From NCBI RefSeq assembly GCF_947503385.1, contig NZ_CANNDO010000010.1:34445-98444 (forward strand): a stretch of DNA of 64,000 nt, in the 5' to 3' direction. The DNA comes from an uncultured Tateyamaria sp. GTDB lineage: Bacteria > Pseudomonadota > Alphaproteobacteria > Rhodobacterales > Rhodobacteraceae. This document shows positions 35,895 through 44,715 of the stretch, one piece after another. Positions within the stretch are counted from its first letter, which is position 1. Every line of letters begins with the position of its first letter. Both the position numbers and the translations under genes were made by a program. The notes beneath the pieces were generated by a model that searched no databases, was not told the DNA's origin, and saw only the letters and a list, made by a program, of their open reading frames with translations.

Positions 35895-35930
35895 ACCCGG
35901 CGGTTTGCATCACGCGCGCCGCCGGGTTTT
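35895..35930 (+). terminator. Rho-independent-type terminator or attenuator after binding-protein gene
   Basis: Stem ACCCGGCGG / CCGCCGGGT followed by TTTT, 10 bases after the stop. LivF begins 23 bases later with no strong promoter visible, so partial termination would keep binding protein in excess over ATPase. Confidence 0.6.
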
Positions 35931-35952
35931 GAGTATTTGAAAAGAGAAGAAG

Positions 35953-36777
35953 ATGCTGGACACAAGCGCCGAGACCGAGACCGTTCTGGAGGTCAACAAT
36001 ATCGAGGTGATCTATAATCACGTGATCCTTGTGTTGAAGGGTGTTTCGCTGAAGGTGCCCAAGGGCGGCATCACTGCGTTGCTGGGTGGCAATGGCGCGG
36101 GCAAGACGACGACGCTAAAGGCGATCTCGGGGTTGCTGGCCAGTGAACGCGGTGAGGTGACCAAAGGGTCAATCACCTATCACGGGGCGAACACAGCAGA
36201 TTTGGACCCGGCCGATCTGGTGAAGGCGGGTGTGGTGCAGGTGATGGAAGGCCGACACTGTTTCGAGCACCTGACCGTTGAAGAGAACCTGCTGACCGGT
36301 GCCTATACAAGGTCGGATGGGTCGGCGGCAATTCAGGCCGACCTTGAGATGGTCTACAACTATTTTCCCCGCCTGCGGGAGCGGCGAAAGTCGCAGGCGG
36401 GGTACACCTCGGGTGGGGAGCAGCAGATGACGGCCATTGGCCGCGCGCTCATGTCCCGGCCCGAGACGATCCTGCTGGATGAGCCGTCCATGGGGCTGGC
36501 ACCGCAACTGGTGGAGCAGATTTTCGAGATCGTGAAATCGGTGAACGAGAATGAGGGCGTGACCTTTCTTCTGGCCGAGCAGAACACAAACGTCGCCCTT
36601 CGCTTTGCGCATTATGGCTACATTCTGGAATCGGGCCGCGTTGTAATGGATGGTCCGGCGGCAGAGCTGCGCGAAAACCCGGATGTAAAGGAATTCTATC
36701 TCGGCATGTCCGAAGAGGGGCGCAAGTCGTTTCGCGATGTGCGGTCCTATCGACGCCGCAAGCGTTGGTTGAGCTGA
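35953..36777 (+). CDS. livF: Liv-type ABC transporter ATP-binding protein (LivF)
   Basis: 274 residues, second ATPase of the Liv importer. Walker A GGNGAGKTTT at about residues 45-54. Signature region TSGGEQQMTAIGRAL and Walker B ILLDEPSMGLAP are intact, with the switch His replaced in the usual LivF context LLAEQNTNVAL. The C-terminus is longer than E. coli LivF by about 35 residues (EEGRKSFRDVRSYRRRKRW), a basic tail. It begins after the attenuator and ends 12 bases before the cupin gene. Confidence 0.88.
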   Translation: MLDTSAETETVLEVNNIEVIYNHVILVLKGVSLKVPKGGITALLGGNGAGKTTTLKAISGLLASERGEVTKGSITYHGANTADLDPADLVKAGVVQVMEGRHCFEHLTVEENLLTGAYTRSDGSAAIQADLEMVYNYFPRLRERRKSQAGYTSGGEQQMTAIGRALMSRPETILLDEPSMGLAPQLVEQIFEIVKSVNENEGVTFLLAEQNTNVALRFAHYGYILESGRVVMDGPAAELRENPDVKEFYLGMSEEGRKSFRDVRSYRRRKRWLS

Positions 36778-36789
36778 GGAGGGTTGAGG

Positions 36790-37170
36790 ATGAGACGGTT
36801 GGGTCTGACGGCGATTGGCCTGCTGATGGCGGGCGCGGCCTCGGCCGGTGATATCAGTCGTGAAGAGATACGGCGCGTTGCAGTGCCTGGCTCAGACACG
36901 ATGATCGTTGTGGTCTCAAAACTGACTGTCGCACCAGGCGCGACCATTCCGATGCACACCCACGCGGGCGACGAGCACGCCGTGGTGATTACGCCGACGA
37001 CCGCCAAAGCGCCGAATGGCAAGGTGCTGGAGTTTCCGGTGGGCGCCACGCTTTATTTTCCCGAAGGGCAGGCGCATGGCGGGCTGACGAATATTGGCGA
37101 TGGCCCGATGGTGGCGATCACAACGCAGGTGGTGCGGGGCGATGCGCCGCTGAGCACACCCGTGAACTGA
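36790..37170 (+). CDS. Exported small cupin protein
   Basis: 126 residues. Signal peptide MRRLGLTAIGLLMAGAASA, then a single cupin domain with the metal-binding pattern in PMHTHAGDEHAVVI and the second motif LYFPEGQAHGGLTN. Start ATG 36790 with GAGGAGGGTTGAGG upstream; a TTG two codons earlier is possible. Likely a periplasmic cupin of unknown ligand, co-transcribed with livF. Confidence 0.75.
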   Translation: MRRLGLTAIGLLMAGAASAGDISREEIRRVAVPGSDTMIVVVSKLTVAPGATIPMHTHAGDEHAVVITPTTAKAPNGKVLEFPVGATLYFPEGQAHGGLTNIGDGPMVAITTQVVRGDAPLSTPVN

Positions 37171-37171
37171 G

Positions 37172-37459
37172 ATGGACAAAGTCGCCTGCCGTACACCTGC
37201 CGAGGGGCGGGATGGGGTAACCAACATCCCGGCGTGGAAGTTTGACCTGATCCGCGGCCATGTGCTTGATCTGCTGGTGGATGGTCCGCGCGTCTACAAC
37301 GACGTTCGGGATGAGATCGGAGCGCGGTTGACCCCGGATGAGGCGGCGGCACTGGGCAAGCTCGGATGGCACGTCATCACAGTAAAGCTCGAACTTGAAG
37401 TGCGCGGCGAGATCGAGAGAGTGAAGGCCAAGGGGCCGCAGCAAATCAAACTGGCCTGA
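37172..37459 (+). CDS. DUF6958-like small protein
   Basis: 95 residues, cytosolic. The pattern IPAWKFDLIRGHVLDLL, then LTPDEAAALGKLGWHVITVKLELEVRGEIERV, fits DUF6958 as I remember it; the family assignment is from memory. It starts one base after the cupin stop. Function unknown. Could be a wHTH-type small regulator by fold, but that is a guess. Confidence 0.65.
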   Translation: MDKVACRTPAEGRDGVTNIPAWKFDLIRGHVLDLLVDGPRVYNDVRDEIGARLTPDEAAALGKLGWHVITVKLELEVRGEIERVKAKGPQQIKLA

Positions 37460-37494
37460 CGTTCCGCCGTCAGCACAGCCAAAAGGCCCCGCCG

Positions 37495-38193
37495 ATGACC
37501 AATATGCATCCCGACGATCCACACCTGATCGACAGATCCGGCTGGTTGCGTGCGGCGGTCTTGGGCGGGAATGACGGCATTGTGTCGACTGCGTCGGTGA
37601 TTGTGGGCGTGGCTGCGGCAGAGCCGGGGATGCGCGCGGTTCTTATTGCCGGGGTGGCTGCGCTGGTGGCGGGAGCGATGTCCATGGCGGCTGGAGAATA
37701 TGTCAGCGTGTCCTCGCAATCTGATCTGGAAGAGGCAGACATCGCGCGCGAGAAACGGGCGCTGGCCGACGACCCGGAAGGCGAAGAGGCGGAGTTGGCG
37801 GAAATCTACGTCGACCGCGGCCTGAGCGCCGAGACCGCGCGGCAGGTGGCGCGCGAACTGACGCAAGCCGATGCTCTGGGCGCGCATGTGCGCGATGAAC
37901 TGGGCCTGTCGGACCAGCAGGCAGCGCAGCCCTTGTTGGCGGCCGCCGCGTCCGGCATCACCTTCATGATTTTTGCGGCCATTCCGCTGATTGCGGCATG
38001 GGTGGCACCGGTGGGGAGGCTGATCCCTCTGGTGGTCTGCGTGACCATGGTGGCGCTTGCGGGCCTTGGAGCTTTGGGCGCGTGGGCGGGTGGCGCACGG
38101 TTCGGGCCTGCGGCGTTGCGTGTGATGATCTGGGGCGGGGCGGCCATGGCCGTGACCGCCGCCGTTGGACGCCTCTTTGGCGTGGCAATCTGA
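37495..38193 (+). CDS. VIT1/CCC1-family membrane transporter
   Basis: 232 residues, Fe2+/Mn2+-transporter-type membrane protein. Family marks: LRAAVLGGNDGIVSTASVIVGVAAA at about residues 17-41 and MSMAAGEYVSVSSQ, plus an acidic cytoplasmic stretch (residues 80-130) rich in Glu that binds metal in relatives. Five hydrophobic segments. It moves iron or manganese out of the cytosol in characterised members. It follows the DUF6958 gene by 35 bases. Confidence 0.85.
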   Translation: MTNMHPDDPHLIDRSGWLRAAVLGGNDGIVSTASVIVGVAAAEPGMRAVLIAGVAALVAGAMSMAAGEYVSVSSQSDLEEADIAREKRALADDPEGEEAELAEIYVDRGLSAETARQVARELTQADALGAHVRDELGLSDQQAAQPLLAAAASGITFMIFAAIPLIAAWVAPVGRLIPLVVCVTMVALAGLGALGAWAGGARFGPAALRVMIWGGAAMAVTAAVGRLFGVAI

Positions 38194-38210
38194 TTTTTTC
38201 GGGAGGGGAT

Positions 38211-39428
38211 ATGACCCATTACGACGATTTGGAAACGCGCAGTGACGACCTGCGGGCGCGGGACCTCAAGGTGGCGTTGCAGGATCAGGTGGGCCGTGCA
38301 CAGCGGCTTGGCGGCTATGCGGACAGTCTGGCCGGGATCGACGCGCTCAAGATCGGGGGCGTGGCCGATCTGGCGCAGCTTCCGGTCCTGCGAAAATCCG
38401 ACCTTGGGGCCGCGCAAAAGGCAAACCCACCGCTGGGCGGGTTCACCACGGGGGTCAGCCAGTTCAGCCATATCTTCCAGAGCCCGGGACCCATCTATGA
38501 ACCCGGCAGCCATGACAGCAAGGACTGGTGGCGCTTCGCCCGGTTTCTGCACGCCGCAGGGTTCGGGTCCGGTGACATTGTGCAGAACTGTTTCTCCTAC
38601 CATCTGACACCGGCCGGGATCATGTTTGAAAACGGTGCAACGGCGATTGGTGCGGGCGTGCTGCCCGCAGGCACCGGTCAGACAGAGGCGCAAGTGACAG
38701 CGGCGCGGGATATCGGCACAACGGCCTATGCGGGCACGCCGGATTACCTGAAAGTGATCCTCGACAAGGCCGACGAGATGGGTGTGAACCTCCGCATCGC
38801 CAAGGCGGCGGTGGGTGGAGGGGCGCTGTTCCCGTCGCTGCGGCAGGAATACACGGACCGTGGGATCAGCTGCTTGCAGTGCTATGCCACGGCAGATCTG
38901 GGCAATATCGCCTACGAAAGCTCCGCCATGGAGGGGCTTATTGTCGATGAGGGTGTCGTGGTCGAGATCGTGACACCCGGCACGGGCGATCCTGTGCCCG
39001 AAGGCGAAGTGGGCGAGGTCGTGGTGACAACGCTTAACCCCGACTATCCGCTGATCCGTTTTGCGACAGGTGATCTGAGCGCGGTGTTGCCGGGTCACAG
39101 CCCCTGCGGGCGGACGAATATGCGGATCAAGGGCTGGATGGGGCGCGCCGATCAGACCACCAAGATCAAGGGGATGTTTGTGCGTCCCGAGCAGGTGGCT
39201 GCGCTGGTGGCGCGCCATGACGCGGTTGCCCGTGCCCGGGTGATCGCGCAGCGCAAAGGCGAACAGGATGTGATGGTTGTGCAGCTGGAGGCCACCGGCG
39301 GGACACCCGAGGATTATGCCGCGAGCGTCGCGGATGTGCTCAAGCTCAAGGGGGCGGTTGAGGTCGTGGCACCCGGCACCCTGCCGCGCGACGGCTTGGT
39401 GATTGAGGATCAGCGCAGCTACGACTGA
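38211..39428 (+). CDS. PaaK-like phenylacetate-CoA ligase family protein
   Basis: 405 residues, AMP-forming CoA ligase of the PaaK branch. Characteristic segments: FTTGVSQFSHIFQSPGPIYE near residues 75-95, YAGTPDYLKVILDKA, and FATGDLSAVLPG followed by RIKGWMGRADQTTKIKGMFV. ATG 38211 has GGGAGGGG just upstream. Together with the long-chain-type synthetase at 27099 it brackets the Liv importer, suggesting two CoA-activation routes for imported acids. PaaK enzymes usually take phenylacetate; substrate here is not proven. Confidence 0.83.
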   Translation: MTHYDDLETRSDDLRARDLKVALQDQVGRAQRLGGYADSLAGIDALKIGGVADLAQLPVLRKSDLGAAQKANPPLGGFTTGVSQFSHIFQSPGPIYEPGSHDSKDWWRFARFLHAAGFGSGDIVQNCFSYHLTPAGIMFENGATAIGAGVLPAGTGQTEAQVTAARDIGTTAYAGTPDYLKVILDKADEMGVNLRIAKAAVGGGALFPSLRQEYTDRGISCLQCYATADLGNIAYESSAMEGLIVDEGVVVEIVTPGTGDPVPEGEVGEVVVTTLNPDYPLIRFATGDLSAVLPGHSPCGRTNMRIKGWMGRADQTTKIKGMFVRPEQVAALVARHDAVARARVIAQRKGEQDVMVVQLEATGGTPEDYAASVADVLKLKGAVEVVAPGTLPRDGLVIEDQRSYD

Positions 39429-39472
39429 CCTCTGGTCCCGGCGCGTTGTTCCTGACATAAAGCGTTGGACTT

Positions 39473-41131
39473 ATGAGCGACGCAAGCCTCTCCCCCTCTT
39501 CCGCGCGCAAGGTGGCGCGCCCTCACGGCATTGCCGTGATCGCGTGGGGCGTGGCGCTGATGTGTCTGCTGCCGATGGTTGCGGTTGCCCTTGCGGCCCT
39601 GTTCGGTGGGACGGATACGGTGGCCCATCTGCTGGAAACGGTGCTGGCGCGCTATGCGGGAAACACTGCGCTGTTGGTGGTGCTTGTTGCGTCGGGGACA
39701 CTTTCCGTCGGCGTTGGGGCCGCTTGGCTGGTGACGATGACGCGGTTCCCCGGTGCGCGGCTGCTGGAAATTGCGCTGGTCCTGCCGCTGGCCTTTCCGG
39801 CCTATGTGCTTGCCTATGCCTATACCCATGTGCTGGACCATCCAGGCATTGTGCAGACGACGCTGCGCGATGTGACCGGTTGGGGGCCGCGCGACTACTG
39901 GTTTCCCGAGATCCGCAGCCTTGGCGGTGCGGCGATGATGCTGGTGCTGGTTCTTTATCCTTATGTCTATCTGCTGGCGCGGGCCTCGTTCCTGCAACAA
40001 AGCGGCAGCACCTTTGTCGCCGCTCGCGCGCTGGGGTCGAGCCCGTGGGCCGCATTCTGGCGGGTGAGCCTGCCACTGGCGCGCCCGGCCATCGCCGCGG
40101 GCGTTCTGCTGGCGGTGATGGAGACCATCGCGGATTTCGGAACCGTGGCCTATTTTGGCGTCCAGACCTTTGCCACGGGCATTTACACCAGTTGGTTTTC
40201 GCTGGCGGACCGGGCCGGGGCGGCGCAACTGGCGCTGTGCCTGCTGGCCTTTGCCCTGCTCTTTGCCGTGCTGGAACGGACGCAGCGCGGCAATGCCCGC
40301 TATCACGACCCCAGCCGCAGCGGAAAGGGCCAGCCACCGATGATCCTGCGCGGCTGGAAGGCGGCAGGGGCGTTTGGCCTGTGCGCGGTGCCGGTCCTGT
40401 TGGGTGCGGTGCTGCCGGTGCTGATCCTGCTGAGCCTCGGGATCGGGTCCGAGCAGGACTTGCTCAGCCCGCGCTATCTGGGCTTTGTCCGCAACTCGCT
40501 GGTGCTGGCGGGGACGGCGGCGGTGCTGACGGTTTGCGCGGCCATTGCGGTGGGGTTTTATCAGCGTAGCCGACCCGGCACCGCCTCGGCCACCGCCGCT
40601 TATGCCGCACGACTGGGATATGCGGTGCCGGGGGGCGTGATTGCCGTTGGGCTGATCGTGCCCTTTGCCGCCTTTGACAATACGCTTGATGCGTGGGTGC
40701 GCAGCACCTTTGACATCTCGACCGGGTTGTTGATCACCGGGTCGATCTGGCTGCTGGTTTTTGCCTATATGGTGCGCTTCCTCGCGGCGGCTCTTGGCGC
40801 CTATGAGGGTGGGCAGGCGCGGGTGCACGCCAACATGGATGCCGCTAGCCGGTCGCTGGGTCAGGGACCGATGGCCACGCTGCGCCGCATTCACCTGCCG
40901 ATCCTGACGCCAAGCTTGCTGACCGCGCTGCTGATCGTATTTGTCGACGTGATGAAGGAGTTGCCCGCAACCCTCATCATGCGACCGTTCAACTATGACA
41001 CGCTGGCAGTGCAGGCTTATCGGTTAGCGTCAGACGAACGTCTTGCGGGGGCGGCTGTGCCCAGCCTCGTCATCGTGGCGGTGGGGCTGTTGCCGGTCGT
41101 CCTGATATGTCGTCAGGTGGGACGCCGTTAG
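39473..41131 (+). CDS. Ferric-iron ABC transporter permease (FbpB-like), orphan
   Basis: 552 residues with about twelve hydrophobic segments in two homologous halves, as in FbpB/SfuB permeases that work as a single fused protein. The two ATPase-contact loops are AARALGSSPWAAFWRVSLP near residue 185 and AASRSLGQGPMATLRRIHLP near residue 460. No FbpA-like binding protein or ATPase lies beside it; the partners must be elsewhere. The stop overlaps the convergent gene at 41128 by four bases. Confidence 0.86.
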   Translation: MSDASLSPSSARKVARPHGIAVIAWGVALMCLLPMVAVALAALFGGTDTVAHLLETVLARYAGNTALLVVLVASGTLSVGVGAAWLVTMTRFPGARLLEIALVLPLAFPAYVLAYAYTHVLDHPGIVQTTLRDVTGWGPRDYWFPEIRSLGGAAMMLVLVLYPYVYLLARASFLQQSGSTFVAARALGSSPWAAFWRVSLPLARPAIAAGVLLAVMETIADFGTVAYFGVQTFATGIYTSWFSLADRAGAAQLALCLLAFALLFAVLERTQRGNARYHDPSRSGKGQPPMILRGWKAAGAFGLCAVPVLLGAVLPVLILLSLGIGSEQDLLSPRYLGFVRNSLVLAGTAAVLTVCAAIAVGFYQRSRPGTASATAAYAARLGYAVPGGVIAVGLIVPFAAFDNTLDAWVRSTFDISTGLLITGSIWLLVFAYMVRFLAAALGAYEGGQARVHANMDAASRSLGQGPMATLRRIHLPILTPSLLTALLIVFVDVMKELPATLIMRPFNYDTLAVQAYRLASDERLAGAAVPSLVIVAVGLLPVVLICRQVGRR

Positions 41132-41607
41132 GACGTGCATGGATCAAGGGGCAGTGTGGCGCTGCCGCTCGCGTCGAAGAGCGCTGTGACCCCATCTGCC
41201 CGCAGCGTCGCCCCTACCATTTCCGAACCGTCAACGGTGATCTGGCGACCGCTGGTGGTGTCGTCAATGTCGACCGTAAAGGCACGGACCTCGCCCGGTG
41301 CCCACTGATCCAGCGACACGGTCAGCATGGTGTCCCCATCCGAGACGTCTGATGTTTGCGCCGCTCCCTGCACCCATTCGAGCGGCTGGAACACTTCGAC
41401 ACCCGCACCGGCGGCCGTGATGTCAAAGATCAGGCCCGCAGGTGCGGTGCCAAGGTCAATCACAAGCTGTGTCGGGCCAAGCGGGCAATTCCCATCGTAG
41501 GACAGCGTAAAACGGTCCTTGGGCGCGCCGTCGCGGAATTGGACAGTGACCCCCGCTGTGGCGGGCAGGGCGAGGGTGGTGGCAAGGCAGAGGGCGATCA
41601 GGCGCAT
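41128..41607 (-). CDS. Exported protein of unknown function (159 aa)
   Basis: Not recognised. 159 residues with a signal peptide (MRLIALCLATTLALPATAG). The mature part is beta-rich and acidic with two cysteines (DGNCPLG and the near-terminal DPCTS), a possible disulfide. Start ATG 41607 chosen for the signal peptide; the frame is open to 41640 without gain. It ends convergently, overlapping the iron permease stop by four bases. Confidence 0.7.
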   Translation of the reverse strand: MRLIALCLATTLALPATAGVTVQFRDGAPKDRFTLSYDGNCPLGPTQLVIDLGTAPAGLIFDITAAGAGVEVFQPLEWVQGAAQTSDVSDGDTMLTVSLDQWAPGEVRAFTVDIDDTTSGRQITVDGSEMVGATLRADGVTALFDASGSATLPLDPCTS

Positions 41608-41667
41608 GGGTGCTTGGTCCTTTGATTGACCAAACACCACCTAGCAGCGCCTGAAGCCGCGACAAGG

Positions 41668-42537
41668 TCAGGCGTCGCCGATCTTGTCCTGTGTTTGCGT
41701 GTCAAAATCAGACGCGTCATGGCGTTCGTGCAGTTGCATCTCAGGCTCGCCAAAGGAACGGTTGACCATGCGCCCGCGCAGGGTGGCCGGGCGGGCGTCG
41801 ATCTTTTCCGCCCAAGCCATGACGTTCTTGTAGCTTTGCACGTCAAGGAACTCAGCCGCAGAATAGAGCCGCCCAAGGCAAAGCTGGCCATACCACGGCC
41901 AGATCGCCATATCCGCGATCGAATAATCATCACCTGCGATAAAGGGCCGTTCGGCCAGTTCACGGTCAAGCACGTCAAGCTGCCGTTTGCTCTCCATCGC
42001 GTAGCGGTTGATCGGGTATTCGTATTTCTCGGGCGCGTAGGCGTAGAAATGGCCAAAGCCGCCGCCAAGGAACGGTGCGGACCCCATCTGCCACATCAGC
42101 CAATTCAATGTCTCGGTGCGCATAGGCCCGGAGGCGGGGAGGAAATGACCAAATTTTTCGGCCAGATGGATCAGGATCGAGCCGGATTCGAATACCCGCA
42201 GGGGCGTGTCTCCGGAGTGGTCGACAAGGGCCGGAATCTTGGAGTTTGGGTTGGCGTCGACAAAGCCGCTGCCGAATTGCGCGCCTTCGCCGATGTTGAC
42301 CAGCCATGCGTCGTATTCGGCACCGGTCTCTCCCAGAGCCAGCAATTCTTCGAACATCATGGTCACTTTGACGCCGTTGGGGGTCGCAAGCGAATACAGT
42401 TGGAACGGATGCTTGCCCACGGGCAGGTCCTGATCACGCGTGGCCCCTGCGATAGGCCGATTGATTGACGCGAACTGGCCGCCGCTCTCGCTGTCCCACG
42501 TCCATTTCGCCGGAGGGGTGTATGTTGGATCGCTCAT
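41668..42537 (-). CDS. yghU: YghU-type glutathione transferase / disulfide-bond oxidoreductase
   Basis: 289 residues. The Nu-class GST hallmark ATPNGVKVTMMFEEL is present near residue 53, with the Thr/Asn that bind glutathione disulfide; the N-terminal extension (WTWDSESGGQFASINRPIAG) is also typical. Acts on peroxides and disulfides using two glutathiones. ATG 42537 with GAAAGGCGCAC upstream. It stands alone on the minus strand upstream of an unrelated gene. Confidence 0.9.
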   Translation of the reverse strand: MSDPTYTPPAKWTWDSESGGQFASINRPIAGATRDQDLPVGKHPFQLYSLATPNGVKVTMMFEELLALGETGAEYDAWLVNIGEGAQFGSGFVDANPNSKIPALVDHSGDTPLRVFESGSILIHLAEKFGHFLPASGPMRTETLNWLMWQMGSAPFLGGGFGHFYAYAPEKYEYPINRYAMESKRQLDVLDRELAERPFIAGDDYSIADMAIWPWYGQLCLGRLYSAAEFLDVQSYKNVMAWAEKIDARPATLRGRMVNRSFGEPEMQLHERHDASDFDTQTQDKIGDA

Positions 42538-42628
42538 CTGTGCGCCTTTCCATCAGTGCGGTTCCGGCCAAGGTAAGGGCAGGCCATGTGTATGCAAGCG
42601 ACGGGGACTTGTGCGTATGCGCACGACG

Positions 42629-43492
42629 TCAGTCGGGCAGGACGTGATGCAGCAGCGGGTGAGGAAAGCTGCGCTGAGTGGTGACGCCATAGAATGTGTC
42701 GGTGATCCCGGTGTCGAAAGGTGCCGTGACCAGCTGGCCGGTTGCGATTTCATCTGCCAGTACAATGTCGGGCGCAAGGGCAAGGCCTACCCCCTCGCGG
42801 GCCAGCAGCCGCACCATGGCCATATCGTCCACGTCCGCCACGATGCGTGGCTGCACGCCCAGCCGTGCGATCAGGCGGTTGAAGCCCGTGCGCATGGCGC
42901 TTTCGGTGGGGACAATCACCGGCTCGCAGGTCAGAAGCGTTGCGAGGTCGGGATGGTCCATGCGGCCTGGCACGCCGTGCAGGCGTGCGGGGTGAGCAGC
43001 AAGCCGGTGCGCGATAAAGTCGGATCCGGCGGCGCTGCGCGGCGCATCAGTGGTCAGCACCACGTCAAGCGCCAGATCGGACAGCGCCTTGAGCAGTTGC
43101 GTGCTGCCGCCGGAGGTCAGCACAATGTCCAGTTCGGGGTCCGCCAGTGCAGGGCGCAGGAACTGAATTTGGAAGTTGCGCGATAATGTGGACAGCGCGC
43201 CCACACGCAGCGGCGGGGTTGCATCGGCGCTGCGGTTGAGGATCGCCATCAAATCTTCACCCGTGCCAAAGATGCGGTCTGCGTGATCCAGCGCGATGCG
43301 CCCCACTTCCGTCAGTCGGAGTTGCCGCCCCACCCGGTCAAACAAATCATGGCCCAGCCGCGCCTCCAACGCTTTGATCTGGATCGACAATGCTGATTGC
43401 GACAGGTTGAGTTGCGCGGCAGCACGGGTCAGGTTGCCCTCATGCGCGACAGCGCGGAAATAGCGGAGATGGTGATAGTTCAGCGTGTCCAT
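42629..43492 (-). CDS. LysR-family regulator divergent from sbtA
   Basis: 287 residues. N-terminal winged helix-turn-helix at residues 5-64 (FRAVAHEGNLTRAAAQLNLSQSALS), followed by the two-lobed effector domain. Divergent from the SbtA-like permease with 96 bases between start codons, the classical arrangement for control of that permease. An ATAA-N11-TTAT dyad at 43511-43529 is a likely binding site. The effector may relate to carbon or bicarbonate status by analogy with CmpR/CbbR, but the protein is not clearly of that subgroup. Confidence 0.87.
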   Translation of the reverse strand: MDTLNYHHLRYFRAVAHEGNLTRAAAQLNLSQSALSIQIKALEARLGHDLFDRVGRQLRLTEVGRIALDHADRIFGTGEDLMAILNRSADATPPLRVGALSTLSRNFQIQFLRPALADPELDIVLTSGGSTQLLKALSDLALDVVLTTDAPRSAAGSDFIAHRLAAHPARLHGVPGRMDHPDLATLLTCEPVIVPTESAMRTGFNRLIARLGVQPRIVADVDDMAMVRLLAREGVGLALAPDIVLADEIATGQLVTAPFDTGITDTFYGVTTQRSFPHPLLHHVLPD

Positions 43493-43510
43493 AGATTTAA
43501 AATATAGAAC

Positions 43511-43529
43511 ATAAATGCGTAATACTTAT
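43511..43529. promoter_or_regulatory. Candidate LysR operator between LysR gene and sbtA
   Basis: ATAA-N11-TTAT, matching the T-N11-A dyad rule for LysR proteins, within an unusually AT-rich 60-base stretch between divergent starts. Confidence 0.5.
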
Positions 43530-43588
43530 ATTTTTTATTTGTTATGCCGCCCGCTATCTGTCCCATCAGCACAAAGATGGGGGCCGTC

Positions 43589-44644
43589 ATGGACATTCTT
43601 GCAGACATCGTCACGACCATTCTGGCACAGATGCAAAAGCCGACACTGGCGTTTTTGATTGGCGGCATGATGCTGGCTGCACTTGGCAGCAAGTTCGAGG
43701 TGCCGGAGCCGGTCTACAAGTTCATCGTGATCCTGCTGTTGCTTAAAGTGGGCATTGGTGCAGGTATTTCCTTGCGCGAGGCCGAGCTTGTCGACCTTGT
43801 CGTGCCAGCGCTGCTGGCTGGCGGTGTCGGTATCGCGATTGTAGCACTTGGCCGGTTCACGCTGGCGCGCTGGCGCGGCGTATCCGAGACGGACGGTTTG
43901 GCCACTGTGGGTCTGTTTGGGGCGGTGTCCGCCTCGACTTTGGCGGCTGGTATGGCGGTGCTGGATGATGAAGGCATCGCCTACGAAGGGTTTATCGGCG
44001 CGCTTTATCCGTTCATGGATGTGGCGGCGCTGGTGACCGCGATTGTATTGGCGCGGCTGGCCCGGGCGCGCAAGGCGGTGACCGTTCAGGGCGGCGGCAC
44101 GATGACGATGGGTGGCGGCAATGCGGGCGGCCCGGTGGTGGAACAAGGGCTGATCAAGGGCATTCTGGTTGACACGCTGCGGTCGCCTGCGATTTCGGCG
44201 CTGCTGCTTGGTCTGGCGCTTGGTCTTTTTGCCCGGCCCGAGACGGTCTATGCCAGTTTTTACGAGCCGCTCTTTCGGGGGCTGTTGTCAGTGTTGATGC
44301 TGATCATGGGGATGGAAGCATGGTCGCGGCTGTCGGAACTGAAGGGCGTGGCACATGCCTATCTGTTCTACGGTATCACCGCGCCACTGGTGCACGGAGC
44401 GCTGGGGTTCGGTGCCGGTCTGATTGCGCATCAGTTGACCGGGTTTTCGGCGGGCGGCATCGTCCTGTTGTCGATCATGGCGGCGTCAAGTTCGGACATC
44501 TCCGGCCCGCCCACAATGCGCGCGGCGCTGCCCGAGGCGAACCCGTCTGCCTATGTGGGCACATCCACAGGGCTGGGCACGCCGGTGGCGATCCTGAGCA
44601 TCCCGCTTTTCATGGCGCTGGCGGACTGGTTTGTGGGGTTTTGA
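43589..44644 (+). CDS. sbtA: SbtA-like sodium-dependent bicarbonate permease
   Basis: 351 residues with about ten hydrophobic segments in two similar halves, SbtA (DUF897) family. Marks: MQKPTLAFLIGGMMLAALGS near the start, LLLKVGIGAGISLREAEL, and in the second half SSDISGPPTMRAALPEANPSAYVGTSTGLG-type residues. In cyanobacteria SbtA imports HCO3-. A cytosolic PII-like SbtB partner is not present nearby. ATG 43589 with GGGGG upstream is chosen; 43577 and 43544 are in-frame alternatives. Ends just before family 2 repeat copies. Confidence 0.87.
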   Translation: MDILADIVTTILAQMQKPTLAFLIGGMMLAALGSKFEVPEPVYKFIVILLLLKVGIGAGISLREAELVDLVVPALLAGGVGIAIVALGRFTLARWRGVSETDGLATVGLFGAVSASTLAAGMAVLDDEGIAYEGFIGALYPFMDVAALVTAIVLARLARARKAVTVQGGGTMTMGGGNAGGPVVEQGLIKGILVDTLRSPAISALLLGLALGLFARPETVYASFYEPLFRGLLSVLMLIMGMEAWSRLSELKGVAHAYLFYGITAPLVHGALGFGAGLIAHQLTGFSAGGIVLLSIMAASSSDISGPPTMRAALPEANPSAYVGTSTGLGTPVAILSIPLFMALADWFVGF

Positions 44645-44682
44645 GGGTGTCTTGGCGGTCCCGCTCGGGCAAATTACGCGGG

Positions 44683-44702
44683 GGGCGGGCGTTGGCCCGC
44701 CC
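44683..44702. repeat. Hairpin repeat related to family 2
   Basis: GGGCGGGC-GTT-GGCCCGCCC with an eight-base stem, 38 bases after the sbtA stop. It is adjacent to a second hairpin and may terminate sbtA. Confidence 0.5.
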
Positions 44703-44715
44703 TTTGTGTTGGGGG

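Noticed and set aside
37806..39458. Long minus-strand open frame (550 codons)
   Set aside because: Antisense to the PaaK-like ligase and VIT genes, both with strong family motifs; no motif of its own.
39419..40894. Long minus-strand open frame (491 codons) over the ferric permease
   Set aside because: Antisense shadow of a clear membrane protein; product rich in Gln/Arg/His, no ribosome site.
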